Positions 1 through 7,658 of a DNA stretch of 55,950 nucleotides are shown here, piece by piece. Location: positions 1-55,950 of the forward strand of contig CAVFJY010000008.1 of the NCBI GenBank assembly GCA_963623365.1, read 5' to 3'. Both the position numbers and the translations under genes were made by a program. The notes beneath the pieces are model-generated. The model was not told the DNA's origin, did no database searches, and was given only the letters and a program-made list of their open reading frames with translations. Each line of letters starts with the position of its first letter. Positions within the stretch are counted from its first letter, which is position 1. This stretch comes from UBA2834 sp963623365. GTDB taxonomy: Bacteria > Patescibacteriota > Saccharimonadia > Saccharimonadales > Saccharimonadaceae.

Positions 1-174
1 ATATAAATTTGATTTCTTTTGCATGTTTATACTATAGCATTTCGTTTAATTGTGTATAGCTACTTTCCTATAGTTCAGAATTCTATTCAATCATCAACCT
101 CGGGCAAATTAAACACCTTTCCCGCCAATATAGACAAACTCTCTAACTGCGCCATAATCAGGGGGGAGGACTAT

Positions 175-1278
175 TTATCTCTTCCACCCCAGCCCCGCAT
201 AAGTATCGCTGCTTTGCGCCAAAATTGTCGCACAAACGTCGTCGCGCCGAGCATAATCCCGCGCCGCCGCCTCATCGGCAGAATTCGCTGCTTTCTCCGA
301 CGCGATTTTGAGTGCCTGCCCAAAATAGCGTTCCATCGCCGCCGCCTGCTGGCGAGCCTCCGCCAACTCATCCGGTCGCATCCAGCGCGTATCCTCATCG
401 TCCAAACTCGCCAACATCGTATTTAGATCCGTCGCCTGTGCCAAGCACTCAACCAGCGTACACCATTTCGCGCACTTTTTTGCAACCGTATATTCTCGCA
501 GCTGCTCCTCATAATATTTTGCCCCATACCCCGAAAGCTCCTCCTTCGTGGGCGCGCCATGCGCTAAGGCCTCCGCCAGTTCCGGCGTATAGCCCACCAC
601 AAAGCGCGGCATCAATTCAATCCGTCCCTTCTGACGCACAGGGTCATCCGGGTTATCCTTGTCTTCAAAATATTTTGCCGCCGCAAAGCCGGGAATCTTT
701 AAACCATTGCGCTGGCGCAATTTCAGCGCCTGCGTTCTTACGACGCTTCGGCCCGTCCAATCCGACCCAATCGCATCCTCTCCGAATTCCGACACGCTCT
801 CCGGCGCATTCTTCTTGCCATAAACATGCCGCCAGCTAAATTTTCGTCGCATTTTTTCATGATTGGTATTGTAAGTTAAGTCGATTGCGAAGGGCATCAC
901 CTCGCCGCCCGTCGCCTCATTCCCAATCATCGCAATCACATCAATATGATTAAAAGCGTCATCGATCTCTGCGGTCGGATAGGTAATTAGCGCCCGATAA
1001 TCTTCATCATCGCCATAAGACTCCTCTTCGCCAAACCAGTCATCACTCTCGACCATCGAGGTAAAAGTCTTCTCCAGCAGTCGTGCGTCTGAGCGATTAT
1101 CGCCTTGTTGGTATTCGGGTGTGCGTTTAAAATTTCTTAGCAGCATAATGTCACTCTGCACCTCTTCCGGCGTATAAACCGTCCCCTTAAAATCCGCTGG
1201 ATTAGGTGTCATGTCCGCCAGAATATTTTCCGTCCGTTCATATTCCGTCTGCGGCCGGGCCACATTGGGATTGAGCAT
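175..1278 (-). CDS. hypothetical protein (367 aa)
   Basis: I do not recognise this protein. It has no signal peptide and no membrane span. An acidic stretch at about residues 75-100 is followed by a mixed alpha/beta-looking middle, and the last third is alanine- and glutamate-rich and probably helical. I chose the ATG at 1278 because GGAGG lies 7 nt upstream, whereas the longer reading to 1371 has no ribosome site. A minus-strand TATAAT lies at 1304-1309, giving a short leader. It is the last gene toward the left edge. Its neighbour upstream (1414-1800) is also unknown and in the same direction. It is probably a real soluble protein, since it is long, uninterrupted and has a good ribosome site; the function is open. 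Confidence 0.75.
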   Translation of the reverse strand: MLNPNVARPQTEYERTENILADMTPNPADFKGTVYTPEEVQSDIMLLRNFKRTPEYQQGDNRSDARLLEKTFTSMVESDDWFGEEESYGDDEDYRALITYPTAEIDDAFNHIDVIAMIGNEATGGEVMPFAIDLTYNTNHEKMRRKFSWRHVYGKKNAPESVSEFGEDAIGSDWTGRSVVRTQALKLRQRNGLKIPGFAAAKYFEDKDNPDDPVRQKGRIELMPRFVVGYTPELAEALAHGAPTKEELSGYGAKYYEEQLREYTVAKKCAKWCTLVECLAQATDLNTMLASLDDEDTRWMRPDELAEARQQAAAMERYFGQALKIASEKAANSADEAAARDYARRDDVCATILAQSSDTYAGLGWKR

Positions 1279-1413
1279 TTTTTTACCTCCGCTTGTTAAG
1301 ACTATTATACAATAAAGCGCCCGACGGTGGACGGGGAAGATGGTGGCGCCCGAAAAATCGCAAAAATGCAATTGTCGGCAGCGGGGAAAATAAACAAGAA
1401 AAAAGGCCCACCA

Positions 1414-1800
1414 TTACGGTGAGCCGGGGACAATGACGGTTCTGGTTGAGTTAACGTTGGCATTATTCGGGAAGAATTCCTCGCCAATCCAGCGCAAAAC
1501 GCCAATCACTAGTCTGTCCTCAAAATTATGGTTTGCGCAAGCAATATTGATGTGGATGATCCCGCGTTCGAATTCACCTTCGCTCGACATCACCAGCATC
1601 GTACCATGCGACTTCGCCTCGACAACGCCCTTCAGCCTATACCAGGCCGGAGTCGTATAAAAATCGGCATATTTAGCCGCGCTGTAACGGATATCGACGC
1701 TCGCCGGACGCTTTATCTCCGGGATCATATTCAAGAGAAAAACGAATTTCGGATGCGCGCTGTTCCAATCGTGGACAAAATCCTGCACTTTTTGCTTCAT
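1414..1800 (-). CDS. hypothetical protein (128 aa)
   Basis: Unrecognised small soluble protein. The ATG at 1800 is preceded by an AGGGGG ribosome site; a GTG three codons earlier overlaps that site and is rejected. The sequence alternates short hydrophobic beta-like segments with charged turns and contains a lone cysteine (IACANH). There is no membrane span. It has its own strong promoter (1848-1876) and sits about 135 bp before the next minus-strand gene, so the two could be co-transcribed. The promoter is back to back with that of the 1998-3329 regulator-like gene, so a regulatory link is possible; that is inference only. Confidence 0.7.
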   Translation of the reverse strand: MKQKVQDFVHDWNSAHPKFVFLLNMIPEIKRPASVDIRYSAAKYADFYTTPAWYRLKGVVEAKSHGTMLVMSSEGEFERGIIHINIACANHNFEDRLVIGVLRWIGEEFFPNNANVNSTRTVIVPGSP

Positions 1801-1847
1801 TAAAACCACCCCCTGATAAATGTACTTTCAATCCCAAGAACGTCTGC

Positions 1848-1876
1848 ATTATATCATAAAACATAAATAAAGTCAA
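1848..1876 (-). promoter_or_regulatory. Sigma-70 promoter for the 1414-1800 gene
   Basis: On the minus strand TTGACT (1871-1876) is followed after 17 nt by TATAAT (1848-1853), with TGA directly before the -10 as an extended -10. The -35 faces that of the plus-strand promoter at 1895, 18 bp away. Confidence 0.8.
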
Positions 1877-1894
1877 CCAGTCCCGCTCCAGCAC

Positions 1895-1923
1895 TTGACT
1901 TTTCTCGCTATCTGTGCTATAAT
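1895..1923 (+). promoter_or_regulatory. Sigma-70 promoter for the sigma4/alpha-CTD gene
   Basis: TTGACT (1895-1900), a 17-nt spacer and TATAAT (1918-1923) preceded by TGC. It is an extended -10 promoter giving a leader of about 70 nt before the ATG at 1998. Confidence 0.85.
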
Positions 1924-1997
1924 AAAGGTATAGGGCCATTTTCGACTCTTATTTTGCGTGAAGCACAAAGTACTTTTATATTTTGGGAGGAATTTAT

Positions 1998-3329
1998 ATG
2001 CTAAGAAAAGCCGAAACTTTGACCTCGCTGGACGAATTGAATCTTTCGCAAGCTATCCGCAAATGCTTTGAACAGAATCTGGACCTGCCGCTCAGTCAGT
2101 TGATTCTCGAGAGTCGCAGAAGCGCGCTTGATTTTGACGAGCATCCAGAACATCGAGACAGGTCCAAGTGGCGAAGCGAATTTGTCGCCGCGCTCGACGC
2201 AGCAGGCTTTATTCGCCACGACCTTTATCCGCGGACATATCGCGTTTGGCGTCTGTATAGCGATTGGTCATACGGTCTTCTGGTAGATAGGTCGTACTTC
2301 CGCAATCTCCGCGATCCACTTGGCACGAATGAGGATTACGAAATGACTCCAGCCCTTACCGACGAGGAGTATTGCGATGTCATCAATGTACTGTATATGT
2401 TTCCAGATCGTGAAAAATATGTCTTGATGGCATATTATGGCCTCGAGGACGGCAATCGGGCGACTTATGGCGAAATCGCGCAAGTAATCGGAGTTACCCG
2501 CGAGCGTACCACGCAAATCATTCAAATGGCAAAAAGAAAACTGTGGGGACAGAGATGCCAATATTTGCCGCCACTGTTTGGCTATAGTGGCTCAGTTATT
2601 GGTGTCGAGCAAGAGATCGATTCAAGTCGCAGCCTGATACATCCATATGCAAGCATCGATCGCCTCGGTCTTGGCGCATTTGCGTCGGTCTTCCTTAAAT
2701 CACGAAATCTTAGACGGATTCGCGATGTATTAAAAGTGTCCGCCGCTGAATGGGCTGACGCCGCCGTGGACTCAGAGATTCTCGCAGAAATTGAGACAAA
2801 AGTTCATGACGCGGGCTACCAGAGTTTTCATACGACTAGTTCGTGCGATTATGGATTTCGCGCAATCGAGCGGCTCCCCGTAGATAAGGCTAGTCGCGAC
2901 ACCGGCGTGGATGAATTAGATTTGAGTGCACGTACGACCAACTGCCTTATGCGGGCGGGAATTAAAACGCTCGGGCAGATTCTCAGCTACAATCCGGAGA
3001 GCTTTGCCAAGATTTATCATTTCGGCGCGCCGAACGGCTGCGAATTAATGGATAAGCTGGCCGAGCTGGGCTATCCCGAATTCATGATTGACTGCACTAA
3101 ACTAGGGCGTCTTCATAGCGATGCTAAAGTTCGTTGTCTCGGATTGAGCATACGCGCAAGGGAGTGTCTTAGCGGAGCGCAAATTCACAGCATCCAAGAT
3201 GCTATGGATTATTCGCCCGCAGATTGGCACAAAGTTCGCGGTCTGGGATCGAAAACTGCCGCCGAAATCGAAGCCAAGATTCGTGCTGCTGGCTATCCCG
3301 AATTTTGCCTCAAATTCTCCCGAAACTAA
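1998..3329 (+). CDS. Sigma-70 region-4-like HTH protein with RNA polymerase alpha-CTD-like repeats
   Basis: 443 aa, likely a cytoplasmic transcription-associated protein. Residues about 118-182 resemble sigma-70 region 4: ReK.VLM.YYGLEDG, then TYGEIAQVIGVTRERTTQII, close to the sigma region 4.2 helix-turn-helix. Three segments (about 219-275, 303-362, 368-437) follow the alpha-CTD pattern of a LxLSaR-type helix, an xxIxTLxQxL segment and a closing helix ending in AGYPEF-like residues; the second is the clearest (VDELDLSARTTNCLMRAGIK). A partial fourth copy may sit at residues 10-38 (LDELNLS). The window's own rpoA carries the standard alpha-CTD for comparison. The ATG at 1998 has GGGAGG upstream. 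It is monocistronic, with its own promoter and terminator. The domain similarity is seen in the sequence; a role as a promoter-binding regulator is inference. Confidence 0.8.
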   Translation: MLRKAETLTSLDELNLSQAIRKCFEQNLDLPLSQLILESRRSALDFDEHPEHRDRSKWRSEFVAALDAAGFIRHDLYPRTYRVWRLYSDWSYGLLVDRSYFRNLRDPLGTNEDYEMTPALTDEEYCDVINVLYMFPDREKYVLMAYYGLEDGNRATYGEIAQVIGVTRERTTQIIQMAKRKLWGQRCQYLPPLFGYSGSVIGVEQEIDSSRSLIHPYASIDRLGLGAFASVFLKSRNLRRIRDVLKVSAAEWADAAVDSEILAEIETKVHDAGYQSFHTTSSCDYGFRAIERLPVDKASRDTGVDELDLSARTTNCLMRAGIKTLGQILSYNPESFAKIYHFGAPNGCELMDKLAELGYPEFMIDCTKLGRLHSDAKVRCLGLSIRARECLSGAQIHSIQDAMDYSPADWHKVRGLGSKTAAEIEAKIRAAGYPEFCLKFSRN

Positions 3330-3333
3330 GTTT

Positions 3334-3361
3334 AAGCCCCGACAGCAGTCGGGGCTTTTTA
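3334..3361 (+). terminator. Rho-independent terminator
   Basis: AGCCCCGAC/GTCGGGGCT perfect 9-bp stem with AGCA loop, followed by T6, just after the stop of the 443-aa gene. Confidence 0.9.
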
Positions 3362-3426
3362 TCTAGAACGTAATGTTATATATGGCCGCAGAAGAAAAGG
3401 CGCGTCAGCTCGACATTTTAAAGCCA

Positions 3427-3457
3427 TAAAAAATCCCCCGAATGAATCTCGGGGGAT
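3427..3457 (-). terminator. Rho-independent terminator (minus strand)
   Basis: ATCCCCCGA/TCGGGGGAT perfect 9-bp stem; on the minus strand it is followed by a T7 run. It ends the transcript of the 3496-3855 gene. Confidence 0.9.
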
Positions 3458-3495
3458 AGCGCTAGGCGAGCGCTAGGAAGAGAATGTCACGACCT

Positions 3496-3855
3496 TTATA
3501 GCCTGGCAAAGCGACGACAGCCGATGATTCGGCCAGCATCGTCTCGCACCGGGTCGGTCGTGAGCAGGAGATCGTCAGTGCGACGCCCTTCGGCGGCAGC
3601 CGCATTGGCGGTCAGCGCACTGACGATGTAATAATGCATGCCATCATGCGGGGGCAAATCGACCGTCTTGCCATATTCCATATGAACGAGTTCGATGCCA
3701 TTAATCGTGCCCTCCGATTCGTAACTGGAATTGGCGCGCGCTACTTTGCCGGAGGCAACGAAAGTTGCCTTAATCTCGTTGAAGATGTCGTAGACGACGA
3801 TGTCGTGTGGGGTTAAATTGACAATGTTACCATTGTTTGCAGCGATACAGATCAT
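3496..3855 (-). CDS. Phage-type LTPH-motif protein of unknown function
   Basis: 119 aa. It begins near a NLTPHDIVVYD motif, has a central YGKTVDLPPHDGMHYYIVSAL segment and ends with VRDDAGRIIGCRRFARL. From memory this order (LTPH near the start, a YIVSalv segment, a final RD..G.IiGC) is typical of a small protein family common in phages and prophage-like regions; its function is unknown. The ATG at 3855 has AAGGAGG upstream, while the longer reading starting at 3933 lies over the promoter. It is monocistronic, with a strong promoter at 3942-3970 and a terminator right after. No other phage gene is adjacent, so it looks like a domesticated single gene. Confidence 0.75.
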   Translation of the reverse strand: MICIAANNGNIVNLTPHDIVVYDIFNEIKATFVASGKVARANSSYESEGTINGIELVHMEYGKTVDLPPHDGMHYYIVSALTANAAAAEGRRTDDLLLTTDPVRDDAGRIIGCRRFARL

Positions 3856-3941
3856 AGTCTGCCTCCTTCTCAAAATCCCTATCTGTTGGGATAGCCTCAA
3901 TGTACCAATGTTTGCGCGCTGCACAAACACCATAGACTTCT

Positions 3942-3970
3942 ATTATAGCACAGATTACGCAGAAAGTCAA
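3942..3970 (-). promoter_or_regulatory. Sigma-70 extended -10 promoter
   Basis: Minus strand TTGACT (3965-3970), 17-nt spacer, TGC-TATAAT (-10 at 3942-3947). It drives the 3496-3855 gene with a leader of about 80 nt. Confidence 0.85.
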
Positions 3971-4020
3971 TACGCGCCAATTTTGAGGGGTATCTTTTGC
4001 GCGACTCTTTTCGGTTAGAT

Positions 4021-4049
4021 ACGACGCGTAACTTAAAATTACGCGTCGT
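4021..4049. repeat. Perfect 11-bp inverted repeat
   Basis: ACGACGCGTAA (4021-4031), a 7-nt AT-rich loop, then TTACGCGTCGT (4039-4049). No T-run follows on either strand, so it is not a standard terminator. It lies between the end of the CDF gene and the promoter of the next minus-strand gene. Confidence 0.7.
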
Positions 4050-4114
4050 GCCTATATGAAAACTAATAGCGCAAACGAATTCGCCCATCCAATCACGCAA
4101 CAAATACATAAAAA

Positions 4115-5038
4115 CTAATGCGCGCGACTATGTTTATGCCCATGGTCGTGCCCATGGCCATGCCCGGAATTTGTGCTAGCAGTTTTCGCCATCGCGCAAC
4201 ATGCATCCGCGCAGTCTTCGCCGCAAATTTCCAATTCAACCGTCGAATGACAAATCCCCAATTCGCCTAAACGTTCCTTAATTTCCTCTTTCAGTGTATG
4301 GTCATAGTTCTTAACCACCGCATGCAGGGTCGCATAATTATTATAGCCATCCACACTCCGCACATGGATATGATGCACATCCGCCACGCCCTCAAGTTTG
4401 CATACCGCCGACCGCAGTTCATCTAAATCAATCCCCGCAGGCGTCTTCTCGAGAAAAATGTCAATAATCGCGTGCAAATTTCGCAGAGCGCTCAGTAGCA
4501 CAAACAGCGCCACGCCAATACTCATCAGCGGATCAATCACGCTGATATCCGTAAATTGCATAATTATTGCACCAACTAGTACGACAATCCAGCCCAGCAC
4601 GTCCTCGAGCATATGCAAATTAATCGCTCGCTGATTTAGTGAGCCCTCATCGTGCGTCGCCACCGCTGCAATCGTATTCAGTACCACGCCCACAACCGCC
4701 AAAATAATCATCCCCGAATAGTCCACCTCAACCGGATTAATTATTCGCTGCATCGCACCAATAATCACCAGCACCGAGCTAACCGACAAAACCGTCGTCG
4801 TAATTACGCTACCCAGCACCGAATAGCGCAAATAGCCATAACTATGTCGCTTATCCGCGCCGCGTTTACTCTTACGTTCGAGGAAATACGATAAACCTAC
4901 CGACAACGCATCGCCCAGGTCGTGTACCGAGTCCGACAAAATCGCTACCGAATTCGTCAGCACGCCGCCGAAAAATTCCAGCACCGCAAAACCTAAATTT
5001 AATATAAATGCAATCAAAATATTGCGTTGAGTTTTCAT
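4115..5038 (-). CDS. Cation diffusion facilitator (CDF) family zinc-type transporter
   Basis: 307 aa integral membrane protein expected to export divalent metal (usually Zn2+) in exchange for protons. Six hydrophobic segments fill roughly residues 8-205, and the C-terminal part is the cytoplasmic metal-sensing domain. Metal-site HxxxD motifs are present in TM2 (H39-D43, DSVHDLGDA) and TM5 (HMLED, about residues 142-146), the Zn pattern of CzcD/ZitB relatives. A histidine-rich tail (GHGHGHDHGHKH) and a cluster of cysteines near residue 270-285 may bind metal. The ATG at 5038 has a GTGAGG site upstream. It is a single gene downstream of the CalY-like gene, separated from it by a terminator. Confidence 0.93.
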   Translation of the reverse strand: MKTQRNILIAFILNLGFAVLEFFGGVLTNSVAILSDSVHDLGDALSVGLSYFLERKSKRGADKRHSYGYLRYSVLGSVITTTVLSVSSVLVIIGAMQRIINPVEVDYSGMIILAVVGVVLNTIAAVATHDEGSLNQRAINLHMLEDVLGWIVVLVGAIIMQFTDISVIDPLMSIGVALFVLLSALRNLHAIIDIFLEKTPAGIDLDELRSAVCKLEGVADVHHIHVRSVDGYNNYATLHAVVKNYDHTLKEEIKERLGELGICHSTVELEICGEDCADACCAMAKTASTNSGHGHGHDHGHKHSRAH

Positions 5039-5138
5039 GAAAACCTCACATATTTAGCTCATCAAGTTTTCAGAGAAAAGATTCAGTATATCATCGTACG
5101 GGCGCTGGCGGAAATTCAACTGAACAATATTATAACAC

Positions 5139-5166
5139 AAAAACTACGCCCCGTAGGGCGCAGTCT
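5139..5166 (-). terminator. Rho-independent terminator (minus strand)
   Basis: On the minus strand ACTGCGCCC-TAC-GGGGCGTAGT forms a 9-bp stem (one G-U pair), followed by T5. It ends the CalY-like gene transcript. Confidence 0.8.
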
Positions 5167-5186
5167 TAAGGATTCGGAGAATTCAA

Positions 5187-6011
5187 TTAGTTGCCGTTAT
5201 TGGCGTAAGCCGCAATCGCTGCATCGACATTTTCGATGCCGTCTGCCTGGATTGCATAGGCGTTCACGATTACTCTCCAAGACGCATCGGTAGAAATAGT
5301 TGTTCCGTCTGGCAAATTATAGACATTACCATTAGCGTTGGTCATAGTCTTCACACGCCAGTCCTGATAAACCTGTTTTAGCGCTGGCAGCGAAGTTTTA
5401 CCGGCTGGCAGAGTCTTTACCATCGACGCCCGCACTACTACATATTCCGTACCTTCAATGGTCTCAGTAGCGATATATTTAAAGTCGTTCCAAAGACCGT
5501 CGGCGACGCTGACCATATTAATATCCGTCACATTGCCATCTGCGTCGATAATTCCATCATTAATTGCCGAATTCTTGTATGAACCACTTGCATTGTATTC
5601 AGTCGTAAAATGTCCATAGACATTCCAGTGCAGAGCATTCTTCGATTCATCAGTATGCGGCGCAGCCTTGAATTCATTACTAACCAAATATGCCGGAATT
5701 TTCAGCTCTACCCACACCCAAGCATCACCTTCGCCTGTGTTTTTAACGGTTACGATTTTGGACAAAGCGTTACCGTCAGAACTCGTTCCCGGTTTCAAGG
5801 TTTTATCTTGAGTGAAAGCCTGTAGCCCCACTACGACACCTTCCTCCCCCTTTACTGTCTCTTGTTCAATCAAATCGATTTTTACATTTCCGACCGTAAA
5901 AGTGTTCGTCGCGGTCTTCGTGTCGCTAAAATAAGCAATCGATGCACCAGATAGAGCAATCGCGCCAATGATGCCAATCGCAGCCAGACTTGTTACTTTT
6001 CTTTTATTCAT
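5187..6011 (-). CDS. TasA/CalY (camelysin)-like secreted protein with SipW-type signal peptide
   Basis: 274 aa. The N-terminus (MNKRKV, then hydrophobic residues 8-27, then AYFSDTKTATNTFTVGN) is the hallmark of SipW-dependent proteins of the TasA/CalY group, which form extracellular fibres or act as surface metallo-type proteins in Firmicutes. The remainder is a beta-rich, threonine- and asparagine-rich extracellular domain with a long insertion compared with short CalY. No HExxH is visible, so protease activity is not supported. I chose the ATG at 6011; an upstream GTG overlaps the GGAGG site. A minus-strand TATAAT lies at 6050-6055, within the intergenic gap after sufB. No sipW or tapA is adjacent. 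Surface role is inference from the family. Confidence 0.8.
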   Translation of the reverse strand: MNKRKVTSLAAIGIIGAIALSGASIAYFSDTKTATNTFTVGNVKIDLIEQETVKGEEGVVVGLQAFTQDKTLKPGTSSDGNALSKIVTVKNTGEGDAWVWVELKIPAYLVSNEFKAAPHTDESKNALHWNVYGHFTTEYNASGSYKNSAINDGIIDADGNVTDINMVSVADGLWNDFKYIATETIEGTEYVVVRASMVKTLPAGKTSLPALKQVYQDWRVKTMTNANGNVYNLPDGTTISTDASWRVIVNAYAIQADGIENVDAAIAAYANNGN

Positions 6012-6081
6012 AATATTTTTTAGTACCTCCACTAATTAATACTATTTCTATTATACATTAAGCCGCGCAAAATAATTCAAG

Positions 6082-7005
6082 TTATTTTAAGAAAGCATTT
6101 ACAATTTGTGACTCTGCTTGATTGCGCGTCAGTCCTAAAGTCATCAATTTCGTCAATTGTGCGCCGGCAATCTTGCCGATTGCTGCCTCGTGGATTAATT
6201 CCGCATTCAAATTCAGCGCCTCCAGTGTAGGTGTCGCAATCACCTGCGCCTGTTCCATCATGATTGCGTTGCATTCCGAATGTCCGCGACAAGCGGCCGC
6301 ACCAATAATATGCGAATGGAAATGCTGTCGCGATTGGTCGCGCGCTACAGCGCGCGATACGATATCGACACCAGAAGCTCTCTCTAGTAGCTTTACCTTG
6401 ATTTCGCTCACGGCAGTCTGACGCCCTTGTGTCAGCAGGCGCTCATTAATTAAAATTCTGGCTTTTTCTTTCAGCTCGGCATAGGTCTGACGCTGAGTCG
6501 AGTCCACCCCACGCAACTGTTCCATCTCGAGCTCAACATAAGCGCCCGCCTCGAGATATAGCTTCGTAACCGAATTCAGAAGTTTGCCTGCCCCTGGGCC
6601 AGCACCGTAATGTTTCTCAATATAACGCACGCGTGCATTTTTGCCAACATAAAAAGTATGGATGCCGTCATGGATTGAATCATCAGCGCCGCAATTATAA
6701 ATTCCACAGCCCGCCACAATCGTCACATCACAATTTTCGCCAATATAGAAATCGTTATATACCGCCTCAATGAGACCACTCTCGCTAATAATTACCGGAA
6801 TATGCACCGCTTCGTCTTTTGTGTTTGGCCGAATCTGAATATCTAGCCCGCTCTTGTTCTTCTTTGTGCTAATTTCAATATTCTTTGAATTCTGGCGACC
6901 GGCCGACCGTCCATTAATGCGAAAATTATAAGCTCCCGCTGGCACGCCGTCGAGATCTGCGACGTTCTTCAGAATTTTTTGCTCAATTTCGTCCAGACTT
7001 AGCAT
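6082..7005 (-). CDS. sufB: SufB/SufD-family Fe-S cluster assembly scaffold
   Basis: 307 aa, shorter than E. coli SufB (about 495 aa) and SufD. It contains the right-handed beta-helix core and the conserved C-terminal block (GHSECNA, then PTLEALN, then LIHEAAIGKI, then LTKLMTLGL). The cysteine in SECNA aligns with the catalytic Cys405 of E. coli SufB and the HE pair with the cluster-binding His/Glu region, which favours SufB-like activity over SufD. It overlaps sufC by 7 bp and is the last gene of trxA-trxB-sufC-sufB. No second SufB/D paralogue, SufS, SufE or SufU gene is in the window, so this may be a minimal SufBC-type machine; that part is inference. Confidence 0.9.
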   Translation of the reverse strand: MLSLDEIEQKILKNVADLDGVPAGAYNFRINGRSAGRQNSKNIEISTKKNKSGLDIQIRPNTKDEAVHIPVIISESGLIEAVYNDFYIGENCDVTIVAGCGIYNCGADDSIHDGIHTFYVGKNARVRYIEKHYGAGPGAGKLLNSVTKLYLEAGAYVELEMEQLRGVDSTQRQTYAELKEKARILINERLLTQGRQTAVSEIKVKLLERASGVDIVSRAVARDQSRQHFHSHIIGAAACRGHSECNAIMMEQAQVIATPTLEALNLNAELIHEAAIGKIAGAQLTKLMTLGLTRNQAESQIVNAFLK

Positions 7006-7658
7006 AGCGTTCTCGTTTCCACTAATTTGCCGTCTGCCAGTTTCAAAACTTTATCGGCGATTTTTAGAATTCTTTCTTGGTGCGAAATCACTATCGTAGC
7101 TTTGCCGGCGCGCTTTTTGAACAGTTGGATTAATTTATCAAAACTCCATAAGTCTATCCCTGCTTCCGGTTCGTCGAACATTGTCAGTGTCGCATTGCAC
7201 GCAAAGGCCGACGCAATCTCAATCCGCTTCAATTCGCCGCCCGACAGCGAATCGTTAATTTCGCGCTCAAGATAGCTTGCTGAGTCTAGCCCTACCATTT
7301 GCAAGAGCTGCGCATAGTCCGTTTGTTTGTCAAGCAAAAAGGTCTCGTTACCCGTTGCCGCAATTTGTAATAAATCTTTTACCGTCAGTCCTTTAAATAA
7401 AATCGCCTGCTGGAAAGCATAAGCCAAGCCCATTTTTGCTCGCTCCGTAATCGACAATTTGGTAATATTTCGCCCATTAAAATAAATCTCACCGCTCGAA
7501 GCCTGGCGAATACCCATGATAATCTGTAAAAGCGTCGACTTGCCCGCGCCGTTTGGCCCCGTAATGGCTACGAATTCATCATCACCAAAAACACAGGATA
7601 CATCGCGTAAGAGTTCACGCTTGCCGATTTTGTAGCTGACGCCTTTCAGCTCCAGCAT
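6999..7658 (-). CDS. sufC: SufC, Fe-S assembly ABC ATPase
   Basis: 219 aa cytoplasmic ABC ATPase that drives conformational change in the SufBC(D) scaffold. Walker A GPNGAGKST (34-42), signature LSGGELKR (138-145) and Walker B LTMFDEPEAGID (about 158-169) are all present. The EPEAGID form after Walker B is typical of SufC rather than of transporter ATPases, and there is no partner permease. Its start ATG overlaps the trxB stop by one base and its 3' end overlaps sufB by 7 bp, so it is translationally coupled on both sides. Confidence 0.95.
   Translation of the reverse strand: MLELKGVSYKIGKRELLRDVSCVFGDDEFVAITGPNGAGKSTLLQIIMGIRQASSGEIYFNGRNITKLSITERAKMGLAYAFQQAILFKGLTVKDLLQIAATGNETFLLDKQTDYAQLLQMVGLDSASYLEREINDSLSGGELKRIEIASAFACNATLTMFDEPEAGIDLWSFDKLIQLFKKRAGKATIVISHQERILKIADKVLKLADGKLVETRTLC

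Noticed and set aside
1..174. Possible 22-codon minus-strand frame starting near 156
   Set aside because: No Shine-Dalgarno, no recognisable product and no promoter; nothing else supportable is seen in this stretch.
19..426. Plus-strand reading frame of 135 codons at the left edge
   Set aside because: It runs antisense into the better supported 175-1278 gene, has no ribosome site, and its composition (arginine-rich) is typical of a shadow frame.
312..839. Plus-strand 175-codon frame opposite the first gene
   Set aside because: Proline- and serine-rich shadow of the 175-1278 gene, without ribosome site.
5187..6011. Camelysin-type metalloprotease activity for the CalY-like protein
   Set aside because: No HExxH or comparable zinc-protease motif is visible.
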